Assembly (NCBI GenBank): GCA_030590585.1
Contig: JAUUYD010000160.1
Location: 1 to 6,028 of the forward strand
Reading direction: 5' to 3'
DNA length: 6,028 bases
From: Spirochaeta sp.
Lineage (GTDB): Bacteria > Spirochaetota > Spirochaetia > Spirochaetales_E > Spirochaetaceae_B
The notes beneath the pieces are model-generated. The model was not told the origin of the DNA, did not search any database, and saw only the letters and a program-made list of their open reading frames with translations. This document shows positions 1 to 6,011 of this stretch, piece by piece (positions within the stretch are counted from its first letter, which is position 1; the number at the start of each line of letters is the position of its first letter). Position numbers and translations under genes: made by a program.

Positions 1-251
1 ACTAGAGGAAAATTCTGAATCCACTTACGCTGTTCCATCAGCTTTTCAAAACCGCGATGCAGGTAACCCACATGTGTTTTGAGGTCAACAACTTCATCCC
101 CGGAAATTACAAGTTCCAGAGACATATTACCCGTAACACCGGGATGCTGAGGGCCCTGCCACACCTTCATGTAGCGCCCGCTCTCGAGGTTGAGTGTTTC
201 AACCCCTCCGGTATGAGCGGGGAATTTTTCGCGATCAGGCATACTTGTCAC
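1..251 (-). CDS. NuoD-like large (catalytic) subunit, N-terminal 83 codons only (EchE/MbhL/49 kDa family)
   Basis: The 3' part is missing at the window edge. The 83 residues present match the N-terminus of the complex I 49 kDa / group 4 hydrogenase large-subunit family: W-Q-G-P-Q-H-P-G-V-T-G (31-41), E-L-V-I-S-G-D-E-V-V-D (46-56), and T-H-V-G-Y-L-H-R-G-F-E-K-L-M-E (59-73) followed by W-I-Q-N-F-P-L (77-83). The G-P-Q-H-P and G-Y-L-H-x-G-F-E-K motifs are strong family marks and look closer to NuoD/Nqo4 than to a classic uptake hydrogenase. Where quinone-reducing enzymes read Q-H-P-S-T-H-G, this one reads Q-H-P-G-V-T-G, so the His that contacts quinone is Thr40. The sequence stops just before the place where hydrogenases carry the first C-x-x-C that binds nickel, so hydrogenase activity can be neither claimed nor excluded. 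The start chosen is GTG at 251 (GTGA overlap, GGAGG at 8 bases); ATG at 242 is the alternative. Confidence 0.9.
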   Translation of the reverse strand, partial: MTSMPDREKFPAHTGGVETLNLESGRYMKVWQGPQHPGVTGNMSLELVISGDEVVDLKTHVGYLHRGFEKLMEQRKWIQNFPL

Positions 252-793
252 AGATCGGCCCTCCCGGGATATTGAGTTTTCTTCATATGTTCCGCCGGAT
301 CGTTAGTTGTACGTCCCGACCTAGGATAGTAAGTTTCCTCTGAATATTTCCTTGTATCAAAATCACGTCTCATCGGCGGGGGGCCTTCCCAGCTTTCCAG
401 GGCAAAACTCTCATCAACGCCTGGAGAACCGGGGAAATCAATACCGAACATTTCATGTAATTCCTGCTGGTAAGTCGAGATGGCAGCCCAATGGTGATGC
501 ATGGACTCCATCACAGGGTTTTCCCGGTCAATTAATGTTTTTATTCCCAGATCGTGTTTTGTCTCATGGTTACGCAGCATGTAAATAAGTTCAAATTGAC
601 CTTCTTCTATATGATCAACGCAGGTAAGGAAGCTCAGATGAACATAACCTTGATGATCTCTCAGATATGCCACGGCATCAGGTACATCAATCTGCCCGCA
701 TTTCAGAAATGCAAGATCATCCCGTTGTTCCAGCAATTTCTCTACTTGGTATCTCTTTTGGAGTTCAGCCTGAAGGGTCTTAATATCGTTCAT
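248..793 (-). CDS. NuoC-like 30 kDa subunit (EchD/MbhK family)
   Basis: A 181-residue soluble protein of the complex I 30 kDa family, which carries no cofactor and clamps the NuoB/NuoD-like pair in the peripheral arm. The centre has the expected pattern: Y-V-H-L-S-F-L-T-C-V-D (50-60) with F-E-L-I-Y-M-L (67-73), the paired strands of the fold; then Y-Q-Q-E-L-H-E-M-F-G-I-D-F-P-G-S-P (108-124), matching the family signature E-R-E-x-x-D-x-F-G-I-x-F-x-G-H-P; then W-E-G-P-P-P-M-R-R-D-F (135-145), matching P-L-R-K-D-F. The family His in G-H-P is Ser here, and the loop from 125 to 133 is less basic than the usual L-R-R segment. The start is ATG at 793, backed by AAGGG 8 bases ahead; GTG at 802 would add V/M-V-D. 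It begins 11 bases after the NuoB-like stop, and its stop overlaps the likely GTG of the NuoD-like gene. In some relatives NuoC is fused to NuoD; here they are separate. Confidence 0.92.
   Translation of the reverse strand: MNDIKTLQAELQKRYQVEKLLEQRDDLAFLKCGQIDVPDAVAYLRDHQGYVHLSFLTCVDHIEEGQFELIYMLRNHETKHDLGIKTLIDRENPVMESMHHHWAAISTYQQELHEMFGIDFPGSPGVDESFALESWEGPPPMRRDFDTRKYSEETYYPRSGRTTNDPAEHMKKTQYPGRADL
260..264 (-). promoter_or_regulatory. Shine-Dalgarno site setting a GTG start for the NuoD-like gene
   Basis: GGAGG within the last codons of the NuoC-like gene is 8 bases ahead of a GTG (251-249) that overlaps the NuoC stop as GTGA. This repeats the layout at the start of the fused antiporter gene. 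It favours this GTG over the in-frame ATG at 242-240, which would have a 17-base spacing. Confidence 0.7.
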
Positions 794-801
794 ATCCACC
801 A

Positions 802-806
802 CCCTT
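802..806 (-). promoter_or_regulatory. Shine-Dalgarno site favouring the inner ATG of the NuoC-like gene
   Basis: AAGGG, beginning in the stop codon of the NuoB-like gene, lies 8 bases ahead of the ATG at 793-791. The two in-frame GTG codons just upstream (802-800 and 799-797) overlap or directly abut this site, so they are poor starts. Confidence 0.6.
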
Positions 807-1437
807 ACCAGTTGTAATCCGGCATATTCCAGTCCTTGATAATCTTCTTCTGGTTTGCTTTATACCAGTCGAAATTCCGCGCGTAATCGTTGGCACCTTC
901 CGCCTCTCCGTCCATAATTCTCTTTTGAAGTGTTTTAATCCCGGACAGCAGGGCTTCAGGACGGGGCATACATCCGGCAATATAAACGTCGACGGGAATA
1001 TAGTAATCAAGGCGATTGATGGTGTTGTATGAATCCCAGTACATTCCGCCGTTTACAGTACAGCTCCCCAGACCCAGGACAAATTTCGGTCCCTGCATCT
1101 GCTCATAACTGCGGACGATACGCTTCATGGTTTTCACCGATGCGTAGCCGCCGATAATGAATAAGCCGGACTGCCTGGGGGTTGGCCGGGGCTGTATTCC
1201 GAAACGGTACATATCGTAACGGCTTGTCATCAGCGGCCGGAGTTCGATGGCTCCGCAGCCGGTTCCGAATCCCAGTATCCACAGACTGTTGGCCCGGGCC
1301 CAACTCATAAAGTTCTCCCAGATACCTTTTACCGGCTCAGCTGCCTCGGGGCGTGCATCGCAGAAGTAGCCTCTGTCGGAAGCAGGTAAATCAAGGTTTG
1401 GAAGTACAGGTTTATCTGTTTTCGTTTTCGTCTTCAT
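805..1437 (-). CDS. NuoB-like small redox subunit (EchC/MbhJ family) with altered cluster motif
   Basis: A 210-residue soluble iron-sulfur protein of the NuoB / small-hydrogenase-subunit family, which holds the [4Fe-4S] cluster nearest the catalytic or quinone site and packs against the NuoD- and NuoH-like subunits. Recognisable: S-W-A-R-A-N-S-L-W (45-53), matching the N-W-G-R-K-N-S-I-W segment of E. coli NuoB; F-G-T-G-C-G-A-I-E (57-65); S-R-Y-D-M-Y-R-F-G (72-80); T-P-R-Q-S (86-90); G-S-C (124-126); P-V-D-V-Y-I-A-G-C-M-P-R-P-E-A (148-162). Cysteines are at 26, 61, 126 and 156. The canonical tandem Cys-Cys is Cys61-Gly62, so one of four expected cluster ligands is missing; Cys26 lies far upstream and is an uncertain substitute. 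The start is the ATG after a 16-base gap; AGGAG lies over the preceding stop at a long 13-base spacing. The frame is open further upstream to an ATG at 1557, but that stretch encodes unrelated residues inside the nuoH-like gene. The N-terminus is a short K-T-K-T-K-T run. Confidence 0.93.
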   Translation of the reverse strand: MKTKTKTDKPVLPNLDLPASDRGYFCDARPEAAEPVKGIWENFMSWARANSLWILGFGTGCGAIELRPLMTSRYDMYRFGIQPRPTPRQSGLFIIGGYASVKTMKRIVRSYEQMQGPKFVLGLGSCTVNGGMYWDSYNTINRLDYYIPVDVYIAGCMPRPEALLSGIKTLQKRIMDGEAEGANDYARNFDWYKANQKKIIKDWNMPDYNW

Positions 1438-1453
1438 CTTATCTCTATAGCTC

Positions 1454-2437
1454 CTATATCCTTGCCAGGATAAGACCGGCAAGTCCGATGAGTGTGGGTA
1501 CAAGGAGAAAAAACCGAATGGACTGATCCGTCCGGAACCGGGGGAACGAGACTCCAACGAATACGGTAATGAAATACAAAAGGAATGTTTTTACCACCAT
1601 GGTGATAACTCCTGAGGTAACTCCAAGCCATATGGGAACCATGGGTAGAATCGCATCAAAAATAGAATAAAGAGCACCTCCTGTTGCAGAGGCGCCTCCG
1701 AAGAATAAATTCACATACAGTATCAGCTTGGCGGCATTGAAAATAGCACGGTTTGTAATGAGCATGCCGAGCATGCTGCTCTGGTATTCTGTTGGGGGCC
1801 CGATGGGGATTTCCTGAGGTGCAATAACAACGCTGAAGGGATTATGCATCGACATACCCAGAAACGCGATTACCGCGGCAATTACGGCAAGTGGATTGGT
1901 AACCATCGTCCAATTGGCAATACCGCCCTGCTGAACCTGAACAATGGTTGTTATTGAGAGAGTGTTATGCTTCACAGCCAATGCCAGAACAGAGAGGATA
2001 AACGGCAGCTCGAAAGCCGACATCTGTGCCAGTCCCCGGCTGACGCCTATGGGGCTGTAGGGGTGTCCGGATTGCCCCGCTCCCAGGGCCATTCCCAACT
2101 GACCGAAAAAGATAAAATACATGACCAGAAGAAGGTCTCCGGAGAAACTGAAGTTTTCAAAAAGCGGTGCTCCAAAAACTGCCGGGATGAACAGGAATGT
2201 ACCCAATCCACCGGCGAGTCTGAAAACAGGCCCAAGAAAGAACATCACACCGTGATGAATGGAAGTCCTTCTGGCATTATTCTTGATGACATCAATGTAC
2301 GGCTGATAGACCGGTTGCCCTATCCGCCCCTGAACACGGGCTCTGATCCGGGCCATGCTGCCCATCAACAGAAATCCATAATTTATGAAAATGAAGACCG
2401 ACAGGGCGGCTGCCCCTATTTGACCCCAGATTGTCAT
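1454..2437 (-). CDS. NuoH-like membrane anchor subunit (EchB/MbhM/complex I subunit 1 family)
   Basis: A 327-residue membrane protein of the complex I subunit 1 family, which links the redox arm to the antiporter arm and, in complex I, forms the quinone chamber. Seen in order: a first helix (about 6-28); the cytoplasmic loop R-I-R-A-R-V-Q-G-R-I-G-Q-P (30-42) then Y-Q-P-Y-I-D-V-I-K (44-52), the counterpart of the NuoH Q-x-R-x-G-P...Q-P-x-A-D-x-x-K motif; S-P-I-G-V-S-R-G-L-A-Q-M-S-A-F-E-L-P (128-145) with Glu143; the loop P-Q-E-I-P-I-G-P-P-T-E-Y (207-218) with Glu209 and Glu217; and S-F-P-R-F-R-T-D-Q-S-I-R-F-F (297-310). Length is normal. The first loop starts A-R-I rather than the E-R-K of quinone-type NuoH, more like hydrogenase versions. 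The ATG overlaps the preceding TGA by 4 bases, with a G-rich GGGGG 7 bases ahead instead of a classic AGGAG. It directly follows the antiporter gene, as echB follows echA. Confidence 0.94.
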   Translation of the reverse strand: MTIWGQIGAAALSVFIFINYGFLLMGSMARIRARVQGRIGQPVYQPYIDVIKNNARRTSIHHGVMFFLGPVFRLAGGLGTFLFIPAVFGAPLFENFSFSGDLLLVMYFIFFGQLGMALGAGQSGHPYSPIGVSRGLAQMSAFELPFILSVLALAVKHNTLSITTIVQVQQGGIANWTMVTNPLAVIAAVIAFLGMSMHNPFSVVIAPQEIPIGPPTEYQSSMLGMLITNRAIFNAAKLILYVNLFFGGASATGGALYSIFDAILPMVPIWLGVTSGVITMVVKTFLLYFITVFVGVSFPRFRTDQSIRFFLLVPTLIGLAGLILARI

Positions 2438-5400
2438 GCGAAAACCCCCGCAAAAAGAGCCACAGCCATCGTAAAGAGAACGATGTGCAGGGCGTATGTC
2501 TGTCCGTTACCTGTGTATAAGCGGCGGAATGCTGATGAAACAGCAGTGACAGTTCCGGCACTGCCTTCCCAGAATTTTCTCCCTGTCGGTTTAATCAGAA
2601 AGCCCAGGGCCTTTCGGTAAGGAGCAAAGAAATTATGGGCGTAATGAGTGGTTTCCGGCCGATGAGGGCGCTCAGCGGCAAAAACAATATTAAACTGTTT
2701 AACTTTTCGAATTTTACCTCGAGAACCGATGAGCAGGGAAACCAGAGGAATCATAAAAACACCCATAGTGACATACATCACCCAGCTGCCGTTCCAATAT
2801 CCGAGAACACTCATAAGCGTGGAGCCCTCAAAGCCGATTGCTGCCGGCATCCACTCGCCGACAGCCGCAATAATAGGCTTGAGAATGAGGGATGGAAACG
2901 AACTTATGGCCATTAAAACAGCCATGAGTATTACCTGAGGCAGTATGAGCCAGAAAGGAGCTTCTTTGATTCCGGCAGAATCATCTTTTCTCTGTCCCAG
3001 AAAGATGGAATGAATTAGCCGGTAAAGATATAGAAAAGCAATCCCGCTGGCGAACATGACCATGGCGGCCTGTATCGGCCGGTCTCCTTGAATTAAAGCG
3101 GAATAAACAAGCCATTTACCTCCGAAACCTGAAAGAGGGGGTACACCGGAGAGGGCTATAATCGCCATCAGAACAGTGATGAAAGTGATAGGCATGGGCG
3201 CGATCAGCCCGCCCATTTTATACATCAGTCGAGTTTTTACTCTGTAAATTACACCGGTAACCGCAAGGAACAACATGGCTTTGAAGATAAAATGATTTAT
3301 GGAAAGATATATGGCGGTGGTCCATCCGAAGTGATCGAAGAGACTGAAGGCAAGAATGATATAACCCAGCTGACCAATGGAACTCCAGGCCAGAGTGTAT
3401 TTGATATCTTCCTGAAATACCGCAATAACAGTTGCAGCCAGAGCTGTCAGAGCACCAATCCATCCAAGAATAACGGATAAAAAGGCAAACGGACCGCTGT
3501 TGAAAGCCTGCAGCCACAATTCAGGGCCATCAAGTCCATACATGCCGGGTAGAACCCTGATACTGAAAATCATCATGGCCCATATTCCGGCTTTGCCTAT
3601 TACTGAGGAAAGGAGACTTGATGCATCATCATCAGCCTCAGCATAGGAGCCGGGTAACCATATATGGAGTCCCAGTGAGCCGCTCTTGGCAAGAAAGGCA
3701 ATGACAACAAGTATGGCTACTATTGCCGGTGCCAGTGTCATTCCGGTTCCAATCGACATGAGAACGGTCATCAGCAGATATCCGCCTCCCATTGCAAAGA
3801 GGATACCTGTTCTTGCCGGTCCTGCGGCCCTTCGCCCCTGAAGAACTATCAGTACGGCCCCAACGGACATCACTTCCCATCCAATAAATATTTCAAGAGG
3901 AGTTGTTGCGAGAATCACTGCTCCGAGGGAGAGTACCGTCATTAATGAAAAAGCCCAGTAACCCGGTCTTCGATCCTTTCTGTACAGCCCCGCAAACAGG
4001 TTCAGGGAACCGCCGCCTAGAAAAAGCATGGCAAAGATTTGATCGATACCTTCAGTTCGCGGCCATATCCACCATGCGGCGGCAGCAGTTATGGCGACTG
4101 CCAGCAGACCGCGGATTCTACCGGGAAGAAATGAGAAAATAAGCATAAAAAGGGCGGCAGCAAAAGGTGCCATGACTACGGGATTGAGAACTCCGGCCAT
4201 ATCAGCCCATAAAGCCGAGAGCCCCGCAAGTACCAGTCCGGGAACTAAAACCCAGAGGGCTTCCGCATTACTCATCAAACTGCCGGATTTAAGAGTCGGC
4301 GCATCGGTAAGAATATCCGGGCCGGATCTTTTTCCGACGACCAGACTGTCACCGTTGATAAGTTCAGCTCCACCATCGGCACATTCAGCCTTTGTTTTCC
4401 TGACAAGCCAGCTGAACATATAAGCTGCTTCAAAAAGTGATCCGAGGAAAAGCGCCGTCAAGATCCACCAGGCACCGCTGCTTATCAGCAGTTTCACCAG
4501 TTCCATCTTTGCAAAAAAGGAGGGAAAAGGGGGAAGTGCCATCAATGAAAGAACAAAGATTCCCGCAAGAGCGGAAGGGAGTATTCGATGAAGAGAGCCA
4601 TTACCACCCTCTTTTTTACTTCGGTCGGCAAGACCTGACATCCAGAACAATCCTGATTTGGCAAAGAGATGGGTTAATAAAAGACCGCCGACAATGAACC
4701 ATGCAGTACTTTCAGGGAGTCCGGCCTTCTGAACTGTAAACCAGGAAAAAATAACGAGTCCGATCTGCCCGGTGGATGAATATCCGAACATTCTCTTTTC
4801 ATCTTTCTGACGTATACCCATCAGGTTGGCAAAAAAGAAGGTGAGTATTCCGACTCCACCGAGAACAGCCCCGAGACGTTCGCCGAATAATGGACTTATT
4901 TTTGTGAATGCAATAAAAACGGCAGAAGCCTGGGCAGATGACAGTAATGCACCAATTCCGGAGGGAGCTTCCTGATAGGCATCCAGGGCCCATCCGTTAG
5001 CGGGAAACGGCTTCAGTTCGATAATCATGGAAATCGCCAGAATGAAGACAGCAGATGCTGCGGCTGCTCCTGACAGGTTTCCCGAAGCGGCAATCGCTGC
5101 CATACCATCAATATTGAGAGTACCTGTCAGTCTATATAGAAATATTGTACCTATCAGAAATAATACAGAAGATATTCCACCGGCAATCATGTACTTGAAT
5201 CCGGCCTGTAGAGAACGATCACCGCCTCGCCCGATAAGTCCGTAAACACCGATAGAGCTGATTTCCAGAAATACAAACAGATTGAACAAGTCACGGGTCA
5301 GTATCAGTCCCGTTATACCCAGAGCAAGAACAAGGTAGAGCATTCGATCGTACATACCGTCTTTTTCACGGCGTATCATATAGGCTGCGCCGATAAGGAG

Positions 5401-5664
5401 TACCAGGGATGAGGCGGTCCAAACAACAGCTTCCCCCAGACCGATTCTGAAATTTATGGAGAGCGGCGGTTTGAAACCGGCAGTTGTGACTTCGATATCG
5501 GCAGCGCCGTTTATCAGTTCCGCCAGAATACCGCCTGATATAATTAAAAGCAGTCCGAGAGCTGAGAGAAAGAACAGCTGGGCCAGCTTGACACCGGCCT
5601 TTTCAATCAGGGGCATGGTGAATGCAGTGCCCAGCAGCACTGCCAGGGCAATCAATGGATTCAC
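2434..5664 (-). CDS. Double antiporter-like subunit: two fused NuoL/M/N (MrpD)-type modules
   Basis: A 1076-residue polytopic membrane protein with two complete proton-conducting (Proton_antipo_M) modules in one chain, roughly twice the length of MrpD, NuoM or NuoN. Module 1 (about 1-420) keeps the ion-path residues: Glu134 in the L-F-V-F-L-E-I-S-S helix, Lys218 in E-L-K-P-F-P-A-N-G-W, Lys255, His332/Lys336 and Lys386. A polar linker follows (about 421-466). Module 2 (about 467-980) keeps Glu597 (I-G-W-E-V-M-S), Lys660 (A-K-S-G-S-L-G-L-H-I-W-L-P), Lys691, His791/Lys795 (I-N-H-F-I-F-K-A) and Lys850 (S-G-F-G-G-K). The tail (983-1076) has a soluble stretch and a last helix after L-Y-T-G-N-G-Q-T-Y-A-L (1049-1059), as in the large subunits of group 4 hydrogenases (MbhH, HyfB, EchA, CooM type). 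Both modules therefore look competent to move ions. The start is GTG with AAGGAG 8 bases ahead; the stop overlaps the next ATG (ATGA). Homology is certain; whether the ion is H+ or Na+ is unknown. CooM of CO-dependent hydrogenase is a known oversized relative. Confidence 0.93.
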   Translation of the reverse strand: MNPLIALAVLLGTAFTMPLIEKAGVKLAQLFFLSALGLLLIISGGILAELINGAADIEVTTAGFKPPLSINFRIGLGEAVVWTASSLVLLIGAAYMIRREKDGMYDRMLYLVLALGITGLILTRDLFNLFVFLEISSIGVYGLIGRGGDRSLQAGFKYMIAGGISSVLFLIGTIFLYRLTGTLNIDGMAAIAASGNLSGAAAASAVFILAISMIIELKPFPANGWALDAYQEAPSGIGALLSSAQASAVFIAFTKISPLFGERLGAVLGGVGILTFFFANLMGIRQKDEKRMFGYSSTGQIGLVIFSWFTVQKAGLPESTAWFIVGGLLLTHLFAKSGLFWMSGLADRSKKEGGNGSLHRILPSALAGIFVLSLMALPPFPSFFAKMELVKLLISSGAWWILTALFLGSLFEAAYMFSWLVRKTKAECADGGAELINGDSLVVGKRSGPDILTDAPTLKSGSLMSNAEALWVLVPGLVLAGLSALWADMAGVLNPVVMAPFAAALFMLIFSFLPGRIRGLLAVAITAAAAWWIWPRTEGIDQIFAMLFLGGGSLNLFAGLYRKDRRPGYWAFSLMTVLSLGAVILATTPLEIFIGWEVMSVGAVLIVLQGRRAAGPARTGILFAMGGGYLLMTVLMSIGTGMTLAPAIVAILVVIAFLAKSGSLGLHIWLPGSYAEADDDASSLLSSVIGKAGIWAMMIFSIRVLPGMYGLDGPELWLQAFNSGPFAFLSVILGWIGALTALAATVIAVFQEDIKYTLAWSSIGQLGYIILAFSLFDHFGWTTAIYLSINHFIFKAMLFLAVTGVIYRVKTRLMYKMGGLIAPMPITFITVLMAIIALSGVPPLSGFGGKWLVYSALIQGDRPIQAAMVMFASGIAFLYLYRLIHSIFLGQRKDDSAGIKEAPFWLILPQVILMAVLMAISSFPSLILKPIIAAVGEWMPAAIGFEGSTLMSVLGYWNGSWVMYVTMGVFMIPLVSLLIGSRGKIRKVKQFNIVFAAERPHRPETTHYAHNFFAPYRKALGFLIKPTGRKFWEGSAGTVTAVSSAFRRLYTGNGQTYALHIVLFTMAVALFAGVFA

Positions 5665-6011
5665 AGAGCATTCTCCTTGAAATCGTCAATAACTGCTGTT
5701 CCCCGTGAAGTGTAGAGTCTCACCGCATAGGCCAGCATCAGAGCCGTTACAGCCAACCCGATAACAATAGCCGTCAGTACAAGAGCAGAGGGAACAGGGT
5801 CAACAAATTGAGTACCTGATGTCACTGAAGAATCGAGTATCGGTGCGGTAGCCCCATTACGATAACCCAGACCTACAATGATGATATGAGTTCCCGTATC
5901 CATGATGGAAAATCCGAGAATCATCTTGATGAGATTACGTCTTGTGAGTAAGCCCCAGAGTCCGATTAGAACCAGTAAGGCGCCTGTGGATATGACAAGT
6001 GTAATAATCAT
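5661..6011 (-). CDS. mrpC: MrpC/MnhC-type (NuoK-like) cation antiporter subunit
   Basis: A 116-residue, three-helix membrane protein homologous to the C subunit of Mrp Na+/H+ antiporters and to NuoK of complex I. It sits beside the large antiporter subunits and helps form the ion path. Visible family marks are an N-terminal hydrophobic helix (about 3-22), the R-R-N-L-I-K-M-I-L-G-F segment at 24-34 opening helix 2 with Asp38 inside it, the A-P-I loop at 56-58, and D-P-V-P-S-A-L-V-L-T-A-I-V-I-G at 71-85 opening helix 3, the most typical MrpC/NuoK signature. Length matches MrpC (about 110-125). The loop at 59-69 is rich in Ser and Thr. The ATG overlaps the upstream stop (ATGA); only a weak GAGAGA lies 7 bases before it, so translation is probably coupled. 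The 3' end carries the AAGGAG for the next gene. The family is clear; whether it belongs to a free Mrp antiporter or to a redox complex is inferred from the genes that follow, which favour the latter. Confidence 0.88.
   Translation of the reverse strand: MIITLVISTGALLVLIGLWGLLTRRNLIKMILGFSIMDTGTHIIIVGLGYRNGATAPILDSSVTSGTQFVDPVPSALVLTAIVIGLAVTALMLAYAVRLYTSRGTAVIDDFKENAL
5673..5678 (-). promoter_or_regulatory. Shine-Dalgarno site setting a GTG start for the fused antiporter gene
   Basis: A perfect AAGGAG inside the last codons of the mrpC-like gene lies 8 bases before a GTG (5664-5662) that overlaps the mrpC TGA as GTGA. No ATG start at this junction is as well placed, so the site decides the start. 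Confidence 0.8.

Noticed and set aside
248..802. A GTG start at 802 for the NuoC-like gene.
   Set aside because: It overlaps the best Shine-Dalgarno match (AAGGG at 806-802), which is placed correctly for the ATG at 793. The choice changes only three residues.
1438..1453. The short gap between the NuoH-like and NuoB-like genes as a possible terminator or regulatory site.
   Set aside because: Sixteen bases with no hairpin and no T-run. It only spaces the AGGAG from the next start.
1438..1557. A 40-codon N-terminal extension of the NuoB-like frame, starting at an ATG at 1557.
   Set aside because: It would overlap the NuoH-like gene by about 100 bases and encodes residues unlike any NuoB N-terminus. 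The ATG at 1437 gives a normal-length protein just after the NuoH-like stop.
1967..2620. A 217-codon open frame on the plus strand opposite the NuoH-like gene and the end of the double antiporter gene.
   Set aside because: It lies fully antisense to two genes with clear family motifs, its translation is low-complexity in character with no recognisable motif, and it has no neighbouring plus-strand gene. It is a shadow of the coding strand.
4351..5523. The six-residue string A-E-L-I-N-G occurs twice in the double antiporter (residues 48-53 and 433-438), suggesting an internal repeat.
   Set aside because: The surrounding residues do not match, the two places are not equivalent positions of the two modules, and the codons differ. 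It is most likely chance.
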